Shown here piece after piece: positions 1-56,844 of a stretch of 64,000 nucleotides of DNA. A program made the position numbers and the translations under genes. Source of the DNA: Nematostella vectensis (lineage: Eukaryota; Cnidaria; Anthozoa; Actiniaria; Edwardsiidae); assembly GCF_932526225.1 (NCBI RefSeq), contig NC_064036.1, forward strand, positions 20,670,953 to 20,734,952. Reading direction: 5' to 3'. Each line of letters opens with the position of its first letter. The stretch's first letter is position 1. The notes under the pieces were generated by a model. It did no database searches. It had not been told where the DNA came from and was given only the letters and a program-made list of their open reading frames with translations.

Positions 1-46495
<46,495 letters not shown>

Positions 46496-46611
46496 ACTGT
46501 ACAGTCCTGCTTGGACAATTTCAAAAGATAAAACCCAAACTTGCTAGCAGTTCCGTTCCCTTTTTTGGATATGGTGGAAAGATGGCTCCAACCCCTCCTG
46601 TGCCCCGCCCT

Positions 46612-46985
46612 GTAGCGTCTGCCTTGTACCTCTAAGTAACGTGTGAGACAGACGGCATCCCTCTGTAGCGTCTGCCTTGTACCTCTAAGTAACGTGTGAG
46701 ACAGACGGCATCCCTTTGTAGCGTCTGCCTTGTACCTCTAAGTAACGTGTGAGACAGACAGCATCCCTTTGTAGCGTCTGCCTTGTACCTCTAAGTAACG
46801 TGTGAGACAGACGGCATCCCTTTGTTGCGTCTGTCTTGTACCTCTAAGTAACGTGTGAGACAGACGGCATCCCTTTGTAGCGTCTGCCTTGTACCTCTAA
46901 GTAACGTGTGAGACAGACGGCATCCCTCTGTAGCGTCTGCCTTGTACCTCTAAGTAACGTGTGAGACAGACGGCATCCCTCCCTG
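46612..46985. repeat. 53-bp minisatellite, about 7 units, 117 bp after the PSMD2 stop
   Basis: GTAGCGTCTGCCTTGTACCT followed by CTAAGTAACGTGTGAGACAG and ACGGCATCCC repeats every 53 bp. GTCTGCC and GGCAGAC-like words at either end let each unit fold. It probably lies in the 3' UTR, but no polyadenylation signal is visible to prove this. Confidence 0.92.
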
Positions 46986-47292
46986 ACCCCGACACCCTGT
47001 GCCACCTCACTGTTTGTGAACACTTGGTGCGTGTAGTAGGGATTTTTCAGTACTGAGACGGTGAAATACGAGGCCGATAAAATTGTAAAATATAAGAATG
47101 GGTTTGTTTGTTCTATTCATTAAAAGTGAAAAGGGAGTGGCCGGAAATGTGGTCCAAAAAGTGCCCCCCCCCCCCTGAAAGGATAAAATTTTCACAAGCA
47201 AAATACAACACAATTTTTAAAGTATTTTAATCTTCAACAACAACATTAGATTAAAATCACCCTTGAATGGGGGGGATTTTTAAAAAGGTGGT
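46986..47292. other. Downstream flank of PSMD2, no gene seen
   Basis: Contains a run of C at 47163-47174 and AT-rich sequence. No gene is recognised. Confidence 0.5.
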
Positions 47293-47296
47293 TTAA

Positions 47297-48671
47297 GGGT
47301 GTTCGGAATTTAGGTTGTTACGCGACCTTGGTTGCTACGCTGACGCGCGCTCCCGCAATTTAGGCGGGAAAAAATCGCTTCCGGTTTGAAAATGGCGGCC
47401 TTTTCGAGGCATGCGCGCGTTTGTTTACAAACTTTTCGCCTGTCAAAAATGTTTCATTTTTACCCCTTTTGCAACAAGATGTTGTTTTTAAAGGAGTTAT
47501 TTTTTATACAATTTATCATGCTAAAATGCCGCCAACTGGGCGTCGCAACAAAAAAAAAAGAGGAACACGTGATCTTGATTGTGTTGAATGCAGTACGCAA
47601 GAAGATCTATGCCCGAGATGCGGCTTGTTGAGGCCGGATTTTCGCTCAAATCAATAAGCAACCTTACGTTGACGTGTAGGGGTAATGTGGATTGGCTAGC
47701 CACTCATTCAATTTGAAACACGTCTCAAATGCGGACTTTTCCTTACTTGTTATCTCCAACTTTGCTCTCCCCCTAGCATCCCTCGGCTCCCAGTTTTATT
47801 TCTCCCTCTCGCATTTGACTAGTAACTGGTCTTACCTCCTGACGATAAACCTTGTACTAGAACACATGTAAGGTTGCTTCACATTTCGAAGAGCGAAATA
47901 TCCCACCTCCCCCTTGTTTGTTCTATAATATTGTTTTGTTACCCCCTCTTGTCATTCAACGCCATTATGTATGTTCTACTTTTTTCTCCCCTTTAGATCC
48001 TCTCTCCACTAACACCCCCCCCCCCCATCCCTGTTTTATCCACCCACCCCATGGTACGAATACCCGCTTTTATCCACCCACCCCATGGTACGAATATCCG
48101 CTTTTATCCACCCACCCCATGGTACGAATACCCGATTTTAACCACCAACCCCATGGTACGAATACCCGCTTTTAACCACCCACCCCATGGTACGAATGCC
48201 CGCTTCTATCCACCCACCCCATGGTACGAATACCCGCTTTTATCGACCCACCCCATGGTACGAATACCCGCTTTTATCTACCCACCCCATGGTACGAATA
48301 CCCGCTTTTAACCAGAAAGCTGAGCATGGATTGAGGCATACCGGTCAAAATAAAAATAAAAACGACCAAAATACGCCAATGGCTTGCACATTAATTGGTC
48401 TAAAAAATGATTTTCAGTATTTCAGTACAAATCCATGCTCACGTTTGTTCAGAAAGAAATAATAAATACTCTGAACAAAAACTTTGAAAAAATATAAAAG
48501 GAAAGGCAAATAAACGGTTTTTTTCTGCTGTGATGACGTCACCTAATGACGTCATCAATATGTAGCCCGATGAGTCACTAGTCCACCTAAACAATTTCAG
48601 CAGTTAAACTCTTTTTCTAACAAATCTACGGTAATTTAAAATTTCCCTAGCAACCTGACTTCCGAACACCT
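47297..48671. mobile_element. TTAA-flanked element (1375 bp) with an internal 34-bp array
   Basis: The ends GGGTGTTCGGAA and the mirror TTCCGAACACCT lie directly inside TTAA at 47293-47296 and 48672-48675. TTAA duplication fits piggyBac-like elements. A short ORF (47421-47657, +) ends with CVECSTQEDLCPRCGL, a CxxC...CxxC pair that could bind zinc, but no transposase core is present. A CG-rich stretch with ATGGCGGCC lies near the left end. Confidence 0.8.
48020..48312. repeat. 34-bp tandem repeat, about 8-9 units
   Basis: CCACCCCATGGTACGAATAC and CCGCTTTTATC repeat every 34 bp inside the TTAA-flanked element. Each unit has an NcoI-like CCATGG. The three overlapping short ORFs here reflect the repeat only. 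Confidence 0.92.
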
Positions 48672-48708
48672 TTAATCTATAAACCCTTTACCAAAGTCTC
48701 CTAAGCAG

Positions 48709-48824
48709 TAGCCTGCGTAGCAAGCGACGCAAATAAAGAAAAAAACCGTAAATAAAAAACAACCAAACAAACCCCCTTCTCTTTGCTTGCCCCATTCTTC
48801 GCGAAATGCTTGCTACGAAGGCTA
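48709..48824. mobile_element. 116-bp palindromic MITE with 9-bp target duplication
   Basis: TAGCCTGCGTAGCAAGCG at the left is mirrored by CTTGCTACGAAGGCTA at the right. Flanks CCTAAGCAG (48700-48708) and CCCAAGCAG (48825-48833) differ by one base and fit a 9-bp duplication. Confidence 0.75.
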
Positions 48825-48833
48825 CCCAAGCAG

Positions 48834-49424
48834 TCTATTGTCTACCTTTAAGGACAAGCATCGTTTCTATTAAACCATCGGAACCAGCCTAGATTCGCCA
48901 CTGCCCTGGCCTCGCTTCGTGGAGTAACTTGCGTCTATTCAAAAGGTCTGCTTTTCTAAGCAAAGCGAACCTATACGATCATTACTTGAACGATCTATCT
49001 AAATCTTTTAAATACTAAATGAAATAATTTCCTTTAATTCCAAATTGTAGAATGAAAATTCCAAGGAAGTAGATGAAAATAAGTTTGACGCATTTCAATC
49101 CGAGATTAAATGCACGTGCAGTTGGAAAGTGTCTCGCTACGACTCTGAGCACCAAATCCCGTGATCTACAGTATTTTTAGTGAATAATAGCGGCGTAGCC
49201 CCACGCCACCATTCTAGACCCGTCTTTTTTTTTCTCAATAGACAACATCTAAATAATGAGTCGTTGTATGACAAGTAACTTGTATAGAGCCAAGGAGTAC
49301 ATTCGGACTGTAGACGTTTGGGACCTGCCGACATGGAAAAGGATGGAGAAGGACAAAAGAGGTCTAGGGTGGTGTGGGGCTACGATGTCTATGCAAATGA
49401 CATGGATGCAATATAACCTGCTGC
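48834..49424. other. Intergenic, no gene seen
   Basis: Unique-looking AT-rich sequence. Short ORFs without domains. Confidence 0.5.
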
Positions 49425-50960
49425 TGTCCCGATCATCGACGAAAAGCTAAAACATAGCTACAAATAACGTTGACGTTCCAAAAATCATTCTAGCGGATTG
49501 CTTAAAAGTTGATTCAGGGATAGTTCCATCCCTCTCCCATCCTGTACCGGCGTCAGTGTTTTCGTACTGCTTAAAATCGCCCAGAAGCTGAGGTCAGAAG
49601 TAAAGTTCCAGCCTTGTCTCAATAACTTACTAAGTATAGACACAAAAATAAGAGAGCAAACTCATTTCGCTCTCAAAGCGTGAAATGGAGCTTCTATGGA
49701 CTGACTGTTATAAGACTATTCGCCAATCTCATAAATGGATGTTCTAGAAAGTTCTTCGCTGGTTGGCACCTGTTTCCAATATTGACCTGCCTTACCTTTT
49801 CACTTTTCATTTGTATACTAAGTATGCACCTGCTAGTCATTCACGTCATGCGCAGTGTGATCTATGCCAAAACCAGTTTAGCGTATACTCAATATAAACA
49901 TCTAATTTCCAGATATGTCCAACAAGCCATATATTACTCAGCCTCATTATTCTGTAGTATTTTATATGATAATTGTCCCTAGTCCATTTACTGTTATTCT
50001 AACATCGACGGATTCTTATTTTAGTAATCCCCATTTGTAAAATTGTACATTTTCGTTAGATCAACATTTATTTTTAATTCTTGCATCACCTTCCTAAGAG
50101 CAGTCAAACCAGTTTTTTGCTGAATTGTCAATTTGTCAGTATAAATAAGAGTTCACTGTAAAACACATTGCACTTGTAACGACATTTATATTACCGATTT
50201 ATAGTACCGATTTTGACGTTATGTTAAATCCAGTCTAAAGTGGGAAAAAAGTAACCCTAATGTGTTTTTCTTCGTATTATATGCTGCTAACAGAAAACGT
50301 ACATGATTTCCGACTTTCTGCTTTCAAGAAACCTTAGAGAAAAAGTCGCCGTTTTCGTTCTTATGCGTGAAATAGACCGATGATCGAAATCCCCAAAAAA
50401 TGTCCACATTTTATGAGCTCATTCTATATCTGCAAATAGACGGCAAACCTGTCCATAATATTCTGCAAAAAGGTACCCTTTTTCATGTTACCATTTTAAA
50501 ATGATAAATGACAAAAAAGGGTAGGCTTTTGTGTGTGTCTTATTTTACTTGGTAAGTAAAAACACGGGAAAGACCCTTGTTTGAACAACCGTCTTTTATC
50601 ATTTAACAATAAAACAGAATCGCCGGTTTGTTCCACTGATTCAAGGATCCTTTCTATCAGCCTCGCCTTCAGAGAATCGTCTGGTCGTTGCCTCCCAGAA
50701 CGAGCTTAAATTTCCTGCTCGCTAAGCGTTGATCCTCTTAATAAATTTCTTTGTGAGGAACAGATGCTACCAGGTATACGATCCCCGGTGATACAAAAAC
50801 GCAACACAGACGAATACATTCACACCCTGTTTATTCCACGCATTAGACCATTTTAATGCTCTTATATCTTATCTTAAAAGATATAACTCACAGATGTTTA
50901 TTTGCGTGAATTCGTTTTTCCTTAGAAATCATTTTGACGCGTTTGGGAAGCTTGTGACCC
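49425..50960. repeat. Dispersed repeat, copy 2, interrupted by about 1.1 kb
   Basis: 49425-49690 and 50800-50960 match consecutive parts of 19668-20100. The gap (about 49700-50800) is absent from the first copy and so is either an insertion here or a deletion there. The gap ORF at 49680-49982 has no recognisable domain. Confidence 0.6.
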
Positions 50961-50996
50961 GATCGATAAATACGTTCCCGTCTTTTTTCCTACAGG

Positions 50997-51200
50997 GTTT
51001 TTAGCGGAGCCAGCGCGGGCCGCGCGCGGAGCTCCATAGGTATAGAAATCTGGTATATAGCTATGCGACTTGGTTTTGTGGTCATCGCGCGGGTATCCTG
51101 TGGTGCTACAATCCATCCATTCTTGGGTTTCGTGACTTTTGGCGTGTGAATTACTTCCGGTGATGAAGTGGTGGTCAAAAACAGCAACGCGCGAACATGG
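50997..51200. repeat. GC-rich dispersed repeat, inverted copy
   Basis: Matches the reverse complement of part of 7795-8010, including GAGCTCCATAGGTATAGAAA and ATGACCACAAAACC in mirror form. It begins AGCGGAGCCAGCG. Confidence 0.6.
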
Positions 51201-51706
51201 CAGCTGTAGGCGAAAGCCAGGTTTCTCCCGTACTTTCCAATTATTTTCGCTCTTTAAGTCTAGATATTCGATAGCATTAATTTCAAGAGACGTGTTATTC
51301 CTACGGATGTGACCACTGCATTCTAAAAAAGTAGACTTTTACCCTTCACTCGTCTTTCGCTTGCAGTCCTCTTTTTATTCTTCAAACGAGATGAAAACTT
51401 ACAAAAACATGCAGTCCTACAACTTTTCGTTTGTGGGTGATTGAAAGACCTCGGTATGAAACGGATGAAAAATGATTGTCTTCTGTTAAGTGTATTTATT
51501 ATGTTTTGTTCGGCGAAAAACGCGATAATTTTGGAAAAGGATGAAAATTTAATTTCTCTACTTGACCTGCAAAACGGAAGGGGAAAATGGCAGATTCACA
51601 CTTAAACAAGCTGCATTAACCGGCATTATTACTCAAGAAAAAAGCTTTATATAGGCTATTTAGCATCCCGAAGCCCATCGCTTCTCTACATTAGGTACAA
51701 GGTTAT
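51201..51706. other. Intergenic, no feature seen
   Basis: AT-rich, no gene or repeat recognised. Confidence 0.5.
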
Positions 51707-51710
51707 TTAA

Positions 51711-52712
51711 CACATTGACCCCTCAACCGGCCTGTACCGGCTTTGAGAAGTACCCACAACCCAAAAAATTCATAAATGCAAAATAAACACAACAAGATGA
51801 AGATACTCAGGCATCAGTCTAAGGGATAAATGGTCTTGAAGATATGCATCCAACCAAGGTGTTGGCAACTACTCTTAAGCCAAATAATAGCACAGGTTCT
51901 TTGACAAATTTCAAATCGAACAAGAAAAGAAAAGCAGAATCACCCCTCTCAATAAAACGCTCAAAATACCACACAAGGGAGAGAGATCAGCAAACACAGC
52001 TCAAGACACAAATAGATACCTTTATTCTGATCCTCCAGGTACATTTCCATGGCCTCAAGACACAATGTCCACTCCTTGAAGGCTTGTAAAACCACGGAGA
52101 TGCCTTTACGTATTGCAAAGAATTCTGGGAGATCCAGGGAAAAATTCACGAGGGGAGGGCCAGTCAACACTCCTCTCCCCAAATTCAGATGTTTTTTTTT
52201 AAGTCTTTTCACCACGAAGCCAAACAAATCAATCCCAGGTTATACAGACCCAGAATAGCAGTGTAAACAATTTTGGAATCAATTTGGTTTCAGAAAAGAC
52301 AGCATTTAGGAGAGCTGTGGTGATTCATTAGAAAATTATTTTCTCATCCAGGCAAAGCAAAACAAGAAAAAATAATCGTGAATCTACCTTTGCTTGCAAA
52401 TACCCATAAGCAAAGCACTCTATTATGCCCCAATAGACTTCATGATGTCCTGAGACACTCTCCTAATATGCTCATAGCTGTATTTTTGATGAAAAATACA
52501 AGCAACCATCAACTTGTGCTTGCTTCAGCACAACGACGAGGGATTAAAAGTGGGGAGCGCAAAGCACTGTTGGAAAGCTTGGATACCGCTGACTAGGTGC
52601 AGCTGTGTTTGACTTTGACGGGCTGTATAAAACTTAGAATAGGGGGGGGAGGTATCTGTTTTCAGTCTGTTTTTTTGTAAATTCAGCTCAAAAATAGCCA
52701 GGAGTCAATGGT
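51711..52712. mobile_element. TTAA-flanked element (about 1 kb, piggyBac-like ends)
   Basis: CACATTGACCCCTC at the left and the mirror GGAGTCAATGGT at the right lie directly inside TTAA at 51707-51710 and 52713-52716. The imperfect ends (CATTGACYCCT core) and TTAA target suggest a piggyBac-like MITE. Its ORFs (51844-52089, 52049-52258, 52378-52596) are short and match no transposase motif I recognise. Confidence 0.65.
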
Positions 52713-52929
52713 TTAAGCTATTATTGCATTATTGTTATATATTTTTTAAAGTAGAGTCACATTTTTTCAAACAGAGTCATTCATTTCTCCTTTTTCTTCT
52801 CCTCATTGACTTTTTGTTGTATTTATTTCTCTCTAACCCTAACATTCAATGAACATGGTTTGGCTTGAAATAAGAAATTGGTATTACGCACTTTCAGTAA
52901 TAATTTAGGATTTGCCTCCATTGCATTCA

Positions 52930-53695
52930 TTTTTGAGTAGCCAGTATGGGTGGATCCAGGGTTTCTAAAACCAACAGGCCAAAGGGTTGGTGCACCATTA
53001 TGAAATGCGTGACAGGAGGTATATTTGTGGAGTTTAGTTTCAACACATTTTTCTGAATAATCAGTTGTGGTACATGAAAACTACAGTAGTGGGTCTATGG
53101 GCGGGGGGGAGTTAAACCTCCCTTGGGCTTTCTTTTTTTATTGTTTTCAGTGTATCTTTTCACCCCAAAATCCCCAAAATTTTTGGGCCAAATCCCCCCC
53201 TTGGCAAAAAGCTAGATCCGCCCCTGAACTACAGTATGGCATCTAAATCTTTGGAATGCTGTTACATCCTTCATATATTCTTATCTTCACAAGGTCAAAG
53301 CTTGTTAGAATGGTGTTTTGATAAAAAATATACATAGTGGAACTTCTATAAAGGGAAATAAGAATTGACCATTAGACTCTTGAAAAAACATTCTCGTCAA
53401 TGTGACACCTTGAACTTTGACAGCCTTTTTCACACCAAGTTTTAGTATTTTGTTAACTTTTATACTGCATATTTAATATTATTGAATGAGTGCTTGCTTG
53501 ATCCATTTGGAGGGGCCAATACAATTCATAATTACATGGCAGTAAAATTTGACATACTTTTAATCTCATTAAAAAAACATTCTAGAGACACCAAGATCCC
53601 CTCTAAAACTACCCCTATCAGTCAACACAAAAAGGTGTTAAATGCTGGCTCCGCTTTTAGGCAGTGCCTAAATCTATATATTATCCCAGTTTTTC
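52930..53695. repeat. Dispersed repeat, inverted copy, with an inner G/C-run element
   Basis: 53228-53690 is the reverse complement of 4930-5310, including GGCATCTAAATCTTTGGAATG-type sequence and GCTTTTAGGCAGTGCCTAAA. Between 53100 and 53226 an insert with GGGCGGGGGGGAG and mirror CTAGATCCGCCCCTG ends looks like a separate small element. Confidence 0.6.
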
Positions 53696-54322
53696 GTTTC
53701 GGGCGATGATTATGAAGTTGTATTTTTCTAGGATTATTATCTCTTTTCTTGAATTGTGTATCACTCGCTTGCACTTAATTTAGAGTATACAAAAAGTATT
53801 TTATTTGCAAGCTCAGAACGTTCACTATTTAGCTATTAAAATTAAAATTTAGTACTACACATGACTACTGACAACTATACCAAACACACCAAAACCATAG
53901 CACTGCTGCTATGGTTTTGACTGGTACGAAGATTTTTGACGCCTATTGATGAAAACTGCTCGTTATTTTGTTGGAACTTGTCTTAATATTTAACATCTAA
54001 TAAAATAAGCGTGCAGCTCTTGCCCGTAGGCACCCATTTGGATTTCCACTTATAATTAGTGTTGTTATTGCGCCTGAACTCGAGGCTAGCGAAGGGTAGT
54101 AATAATCTTCTCATTCTCCCGTTTTCCACAGAGCCAGAGTGGCAAAAAAAACAAATAACTGTTTTCCCTATGGTAGAAAAATGTTCGGTTTGTTTAAGTC
54201 AAAACAAGTTTGAGGGATTCGGCACCTATCGTAAAATATGTATCGATATTTTGGTCATTTACCCTAGCTGTCGGATACATCCTTACACGATTTATTTGCG
54301 TATCAAGGACCTCTGTCACGCC
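53696..54322. other. Region 3' of the DEG/ENaC gene, no gene seen
   Basis: It would contain the 3' UTR of the minus-strand channel gene. At 53888-53920 a hairpin (AAAACCATAGCA with TGCTATGGTTTT) is present. Nothing else is clear. Confidence 0.5.
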
Positions 54323-55927
54323 TCATCTGCGAAACGGTATAAGGATTAAAAACTCCATGAATTCTGACACTGTTATTATGCTAGCCCCGATAAACACGCC
54401 AAGTGTTCCTCCGATAATCCCCACTAAGCTTGTCAGGGAGAACGCTTCCTGTTGCTCGATGATCTCAACCATTATATCTTCGAAATAAATCTCAACTTCC
54501 AGGAAATTATCCCGGACAAAGTCACGTGTCGTATTCATGCTCATGGCCATGGAGTCAGCGATGTGATTGGCTGGATACTGTGAGTAGGACATGCGAGGTA
54601 CGAAGGTGACCTTGTTGCACGGGTTCTTGCATCCACGGCAAAGGTTATTCACACTGATTTCCACGAGAAGGGGATTCAAGCAATCGCGGTACGCCTTGGG
54701 TAGACAGACCGGGATTTCTGTTTTGATAGACGAGGGGTACATCTCGCGGCATCCACAAAGCTTGCCACCAAGTCTTGCACGACATTCAAATTCACAAGCA
54801 GTCACGCTGTATTTATCAAACATTTTCAGGTTATTTTTTTCTTGACAAACACCAAATGGTTCGGGTAAACTGATCAACTTTTTCATCGTCAACGGGATTA
54901 GAGTTTGAGTTCCAGGTTGCAGGGCAATAACAAAGCGATCCGTCGAGGGAGGCTCGTGTTTTTCACGGAAAAGCAGCCGAAATCCTGCACCACTTCGAAC
55001 GTTCCCGATGTATTCGTTTTGCTGTATGTTAAGCACCAAGTGCAGAGCATTCGCCATCCCTGTGCCAGTGACCATCAATCTTTGATCAATGTTAAAAGTG
55101 TAACACCCGCCGAGGAAAGTGGCATCCAGGGTGAAATTCGCTGCCGAACAATATATGCCTTTCCACTTACAAGTGTGTATCATCTCAGATGCCAGGTGGG
55201 CGGCGGAGGACATCAGCTTGTCGAACCCAAACCCAGTCCAATTATACGCGTCCCAATTGATGGGAATTGCCTCCTCGCCAGGGTTAGCGTTGTACGCCAT
55301 GATAACAGGCAAGAACGGGGTTGTCGCTGCCCAAGACTTGCGAATCGGATTATTGTTACATATGGTAACGGCAGGAAATTTGATCTCGTCGACGTAGTCG
55401 ATTTTGAACACAGTATTTACCGGCTTAGTCAGGTAATACCTTACGTTGTTTCCAATTTCGTAAGCACAGAAGATAAAGCTACACAAGAAAACAACCGACC
55501 ATATACCTTTTCGTAAGGTAGCAGACGATGGATCAAATACATTACTGATTCCATGCATAGTCGTGGAGGAGCATAGCGATGCAAAATGCTGTGAGATAGT
55601 AAGTTTCTCATCCTTGTTCCAGGGGTCGACTTCCTGAGCTTTCTTTTGATCAACACTTTCTCCGTCTCCGACCCAGTTATTCTTGTAAAAGTCGAGAGGA
55701 CTTTCAAGAGCATAGCCCCGGTTATCCACAGCAACCCGATTGTTGGGGTTGTTCAAAGTTTGATGTAGAGCCTCAATAAAGTTCCTGTAATCAGGTGCGT
55801 TTGACATTCTGTAAGTGTTAGATGGTATCAAGATCCTCCCAGGACGACTTGTGGAAACTGTGGGATAATGCGAGATTTTCTCTTTATGTTCTAGAAGCTC
55901 TTCTTGTTGCTGAGTGATAACGTTCAC
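54323..55927 (-). CDS. DEG/ENaC family sodium channel (ASIC/NaC-type), intact single ORF
   Basis: A 534-residue ORF with the full DEG/ENaC layout. The gating His-Gly is at residues 125-126. TM1 is at about 141-162, followed by FPAVTICNNNPIR (184-196). A cysteine-rich extracellular domain has most Cys between 253 and 437 (CEFECRARLGGKLCGCREMY). TM2 is at about 497-530 and holds the selectivity motif G-A-S (514-516) in VFIGASIITVSEFMEF. Such channels are trimeric and pass Na+ when opened by acid, peptides or force; cnidarians have NaC-type members. It has no intron in the coding region, unlike PSMD2, so it may be a retrocopy or a natively intronless gene. An upstream exon cannot be excluded, because CCCAGCAGG just before the ATG could serve as an acceptor. 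I cannot name the ligand. Confidence 0.93.
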   Translation of the reverse strand: MNVITQQQEELLEHKEKISHYPTVSTSRPGRILIPSNTYRMSNAPDYRNFIEALHQTLNNPNNRVAVDNRGYALESPLDFYKNNWVGDGESVDQKKAQEVDPWNKDEKLTISQHFASLCSSTTMHGISNVFDPSSATLRKGIWSVVFLCSFIFCAYEIGNNVRYYLTKPVNTVFKIDYVDEIKFPAVTICNNNPIRKSWAATTPFLPVIMAYNANPGEEAIPINWDAYNWTGFGFDKLMSSAAHLASEMIHTCKWKGIYCSAANFTLDATFLGGCYTFNIDQRLMVTGTGMANALHLVLNIQQNEYIGNVRSGAGFRLLFREKHEPPSTDRFVIALQPGTQTLIPLTMKKLISLPEPFGVCQEKNNLKMFDKYSVTACEFECRARLGGKLCGCREMYPSSIKTEIPVCLPKAYRDCLNPLLVEISVNNLCRGCKNPCNKVTFVPRMSYSQYPANHIADSMAMSMNTTRDFVRDNFLEVEIYFEDIMVEIIEQQEAFSLTSLVGIIGGTLGVFIGASIITVSEFMEFLILIPFRR

Positions 55928-56844
55928 CCTGCTGGGCCCAATTAAACTGTTTAAATGGAGACTGTAGTTTCGACTATATAGACCACCAATAAAGCCAACA
56001 GATCAATTATTTATTCCCAGACCAACGTAGTTCTTTTTTGCCTGAAAAATAAACTTTTTTTGTAGACCAGTTACTATTATTCTGAATAATGGACTTGTTG
56101 TAGGAAAATAAATAATTTTGAAACAGAGGAAAGTGCAAATTGGCGCGCTGGCAGTACGACTTACCACCAGTAGTGCAAGATACTAGGTTCTTCTTTCCAT
56201 GCAAAAAATAGATACCTTTGTTAGATAAATTTGTGTTATGGTTACAATGAATAACTTGCTTAACTATAACGGTTTTGATTGCGTAGGACGGAACATTGTT
56301 TTTAAGTGATGCTGCTTCTAGTATCAAATTAAACTACAGAAAGACCATATTCTTTATTTATTTAAATACACCAAAAACTGGAATTCGACTCTGCCAAATT
56401 TTCGTCTTAAATAAGACTTCTTCAGGGCAGACTCGAATTCTAGTTTTTTGGTGTATTGTATTCATTGTTCTGGTACGAGATCACGACAGTTTGGGCTTTT
56501 TGATTCTATCTTTATTTATTTCAGATGATTTTATTTTATGTTTGACGAAATATTAGAAATAAATAGAAAAACACATATGAAATAATCCTAGACATGAATT
56601 TAAAACGATTACTGTGTTGTTTGTCGAGAAACTGGAAACAACAACAGACAGCTAGCCATAGGTGGAATAGATCGCGAGCTATAACATGCAACCTTAATAC
56701 GGATATTAATACTTGTATTAACGATTAAACTTAAACACACCTTAATACGACCAAATCATGAAGGATGTTATTCCATTTTGAACATCTGATGCTCATCCAT
56801 CCGTTAATAGGGTTAGAAAGGGACACGTCGCTTATATTATTTTA
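55928..56844. other. 5' flank of the channel gene with a palindromic element
   Basis: No other gene is seen. It holds the inverted repeat at 56366-56456 listed separately. A promoter is expected here for the minus-strand channel, but I cannot point to a specific motif. Confidence 0.5.
56366..56456 (-). mobile_element. Inverted-repeat element with a hammerhead-like core
   Basis: The 30-bp arms ATACACCAAAAACTGGAATT... and their mirror close a structure. Its minus-strand interior reads CTGAAGA, A, GTCTT-loop-AAGAC, GAAAA. CUGANGA and GAAA around a stem are the core of hammerhead ribozymes, and Penelope-like elements are known to carry such ribozymes. One extra A lies between the core and the stem, so activity is doubtful. 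Confidence 0.5.

Noticed and set aside
46612-46985. 53-bp array as another splice-junction minisatellite
   Set aside because: The unit shares no stretch with a PSMD2 exon border; it lies after the stop codon.
47421-47657. Zinc-ribbon gene (CVECSTQEDLCPRCGL)
   Set aside because: It is short, sits inside a TTAA-flanked element and overlaps another open frame. The CxxC pair alone is not enough; mentioned under the element only.
54905-55516. 203-residue plus-strand ORF
   Set aside because: It lies antisense to the channel gene and shows no domain; a shadow ORF.
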